A stretch of 64,000 nt of DNA from CAZTAO01 sp964611645 (GTDB taxonomy: Bacteria; Armatimonadota; UBA5829). Within the stretch, counting starts at the first letter, position 1. Every line of letters starts with the position of its first letter. Positions 62,783-64,000 of the stretch are shown piece by piece. A program made the position numbers and the translations under genes. The notes below the pieces were generated by a model. It saw only the letters and a list, made by a program, of their open reading frames with translations. It had not been told where the DNA came from and searched no databases. Location: positions 1-64,000 of the forward strand of contig CAZTAO010000013.1 in assembly GCA_964611645.1 (NCBI GenBank), written 5' to 3'.

Positions 62783-63205
62783 TTACCCCTTCGCCTCCGC
62801 CTCTTTGGCCTGCTCTTTGCGCAGCGCTTTCACCTTCGAGATGTGTTCGGCGTAGGTGGCGCTGCCTTCTTTGTCGTCGTTGAAGAACGAGTTGAAGAGC
62901 AGATACTGCAGGTCCTCGTCGGGTGAGGCTATGGTCTGGTGGACGGCGTTCGCGGGGACGTAGATGATGTCCCCCTGGCTGACCGGGCGCTTCTCTCCGT
63001 CCACAGTCACCCATCCGCTGCCCGACATCATCAGGTAGACCTGTTCTTTCTCCTCGTGCTTGTGGGGCGGGCCAACCAAACCCGCGCGGAATGTCTCGAA
63101 GCCAACCTCCGTGCGCTTGGTCTCGCTGCGGTCTATGACAACCTTGATGGTATTGAGGCCAGCTACGTCCAGCATCTGGCCTTCGTCGAATTTCCTTTGG
63201 ATCAT
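62783..63205 (-). CDS. Cupin-domain protein
   Basis: The 140-residue product is a single cupin barrel. Motif 1 gives His48, His50 and Glu54 (PPHKHEEKEQVYLMMSGSG), motif 2 gives His89 (GDIIYVPANAVHQ), so all four usual metal ligands are present. The last 25 residues form a charged helix. ATG 63205 has GAGGGAG before it; the longer frame to 63250 overlaps the next gene. Such proteins are sugar isomerases, dioxygenases or binding proteins; the reaction is unknown. It is just downstream of the aldo/keto reductase gene on the same strand. Confidence 0.83.
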   Translation of the reverse strand: MIQRKFDEGQMLDVAGLNTIKVVIDRSETKRTEVGFETFRAGLVGPPHKHEEKEQVYLMMSGSGWVTVDGEKRPVSQGDIIYVPANAVHQTIASPDEDLQYLLFNSFFNDDKEGSATYAEHISKVKALRKEQAKEAEAKG

Positions 63206-63218
63206 TGCACCACTCCCT

Positions 63219-64000
63219 CTATAATGTCTCGCGCTTAAACCTCGGCACAAAGTCCGCCGAGCGCTGTCTGAGTTCGTCGATTTCGGCTTCCTTCATCCCG
63301 GAGAACTGCTCGGCCACATGGACCGCGAGCCGGAAGGTCGGAGCGTGGCCGCGCGGCTGAGTTGTGGAGATCGGCTGGCTCAGAGCGAACCGCAGGCCCA
63401 TTTCGGCCAGTTCGTCTTCGGTCTTCGGGGGCAGACCGCTCACCGGCTGCTCCAAAGGTGTTGGCACCGCCGCAGCCTTGATTGCCGATATGCCCATATT
63501 CCTCGCCGTGGCAGCCTCAATCACTTTTGCGCCGAAGTCTTCACGGAACCAGCTTATCCAGTTGACCGGGAACATGACTGTGTCGAAGTCGAAGCGGCTG
63601 ATGGCGTTGAGCGCAGCGCGCATTGTGTGGCCGGAAAAGCCGATGAAGCGAATCAGCCCCTGCTCCCGCGCTTGCACGAACGCGTCCATGGCCCCGCCAG
63701 GACGAAGGACTTCATCCACATCCTCGACGGTGTTGAGAGCGTGCATCTGGTAGAGGTCGAGGTGATCGGTGCGCAGGCGTTTCAGAGACGACCGAAGCTC
63801 CGCAGCCGCTCCTTCCGCGCACCTCTCCAGAGTCTTGCACGAGAGGAATATTCCGTCTCGATGTTTCTCCAACGCAGGGCCCAACCGGTCCTCGGAGTGA
63901 CCGTAGCTTGGGGCGACGTCGAAGTAGTTGACCCCGTGATCCAGCGCAAAGCCCACTAACTCGTCCGTTTCCGCCTGTGCAGCGCTCATCACGGCGATGC
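63219..64000 (-). CDS. Aldo/keto reductase, N-terminus beyond the window edge
   Basis: At least 257 residues are visible; about 25-30 N-terminal residues lie outside. The family tetrad is intact: Asp and Tyr in YFDVAPSYG, Lys in LSCKTLE and His in LYQMHAL. FIGFSGHTM and the C-terminal GLRFALSQPISTT stretch also fit the family. Such enzymes reduce aldehydes or ketosugars with NADPH, or epimerise sugars through ketones. The GTG at 63992 is in the middle of the usual first strand, so it is not the true start. Confidence 0.88.
   Translation of the reverse strand, partial: IAVMSAAQAETDELVGFALDHGVNYFDVAPSYGHSEDRLGPALEKHRDGIFLSCKTLERCAEGAAAELRSSLKRLRTDHLDLYQMHALNTVEDVDEVLRPGGAMDAFVQAREQGLIRFIGFSGHTMRAALNAISRFDFDTVMFPVNWISWFREDFGAKVIEAATARNMGISAIKAAAVPTPLEQPVSGLPPKTEDELAEMGLRFALSQPISTTQPRGHAPTFRLAVHVAEQFSGMKEAEIDELRQRSADFVPRFKRETL

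Overview
The window is about 64 kb of high-GC bacterial DNA packed with genes. It has no rRNA, no tRNA that I can recognise, no CRISPR array and no transposase gene. Gene content points to a polysaccharide-degrading environmental bacterium: sugar-oxidoreductases and isomerases, sialidase-fold proteins, DUF4838 and DUF5107 proteins, several clan-A type glycoside hydrolases, and sulfatase-modifying-factor-like domains. Many different short palindromic intergenic repeats are also present. This mix is typical of Armatimonadota, Planctomycetota or related phyla. That assignment is an inference from gene content and is not proven by any marker in the window.

Layout. (1) 0.2-9.7 kb, plus strand: a catabolic cluster of two Gfo/Idh/MocA oxidoreductases, two tandem TIM-barrel sugar isomerase/epimerase paralogues, a NagB-like protein, a DUF4838 protein and a DUF5107 protein. 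(2) 9.7-12.5 kb, minus: a cytoplasmic REC-PAS-PAS-PAS-GAF histidine kinase. (3) 12.6-25.7 kb, plus: a radical SAM remnant, a secreted sialidase-like protein, two large glycoside hydrolases, a small membrane protein, and a tandemly duplicated two-gene sialidase module. (4) 25.8-29.5 kb: an MttB-family methyltransferase, a URO-D-family protein and a double-GNAT protein. (5) 29.5-40.4 kb: four tandem paralogues of a glycoside-hydrolase-like protein, the first two carrying an extra FGE/SUMF1-like domain, then a second DUF4838 protein. (6) 40.5-48.2 kb: a mixed block with a cytochrome c, a metallopeptidase, a beta-helix protein, a small DUF2795-like protein, a fused membrane/spermidine-synthase-like protein and a DUF4139-like protein. 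(7) 48.4-60.1 kb, minus: a very large GH2 enzyme, a third Gfo/Idh protein, a DUF488 protein, two exported HEAT-repeat paralogues with an embedded helix-turn-helix-like segment, a hypothetical exported protein, argH and a GH130 enzyme. (8) 60.3-64 kb: a LamG plus GH-A glycosidase, a cupin, and an aldo/keto reductase cut by the window edge.

How the genes fit together: exported hydrolases and sialidase-fold proteins would attack glycans outside the cytoplasm. The Gfo/Idh oxidoreductases, isomerases, NagB-like protein, GH130 enzyme and cupin would process the released sugars inside. No sugar transporter or sugar-responsive transcription factor is present in the window.

The most distinctive signal is the behaviour of several short palindromic repeat families. 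One copy sits in frame inside a signal peptide, another ends a radical SAM remnant, others supply the last codons and stop codons of two enzymes, and two copies have accumulated inside one of two duplicated gene pairs. A second unusual item is the pair of exported HEAT proteins that contain an excisionase-like helix-turn-helix segment and share an upstream palindrome with a third neighbouring gene.
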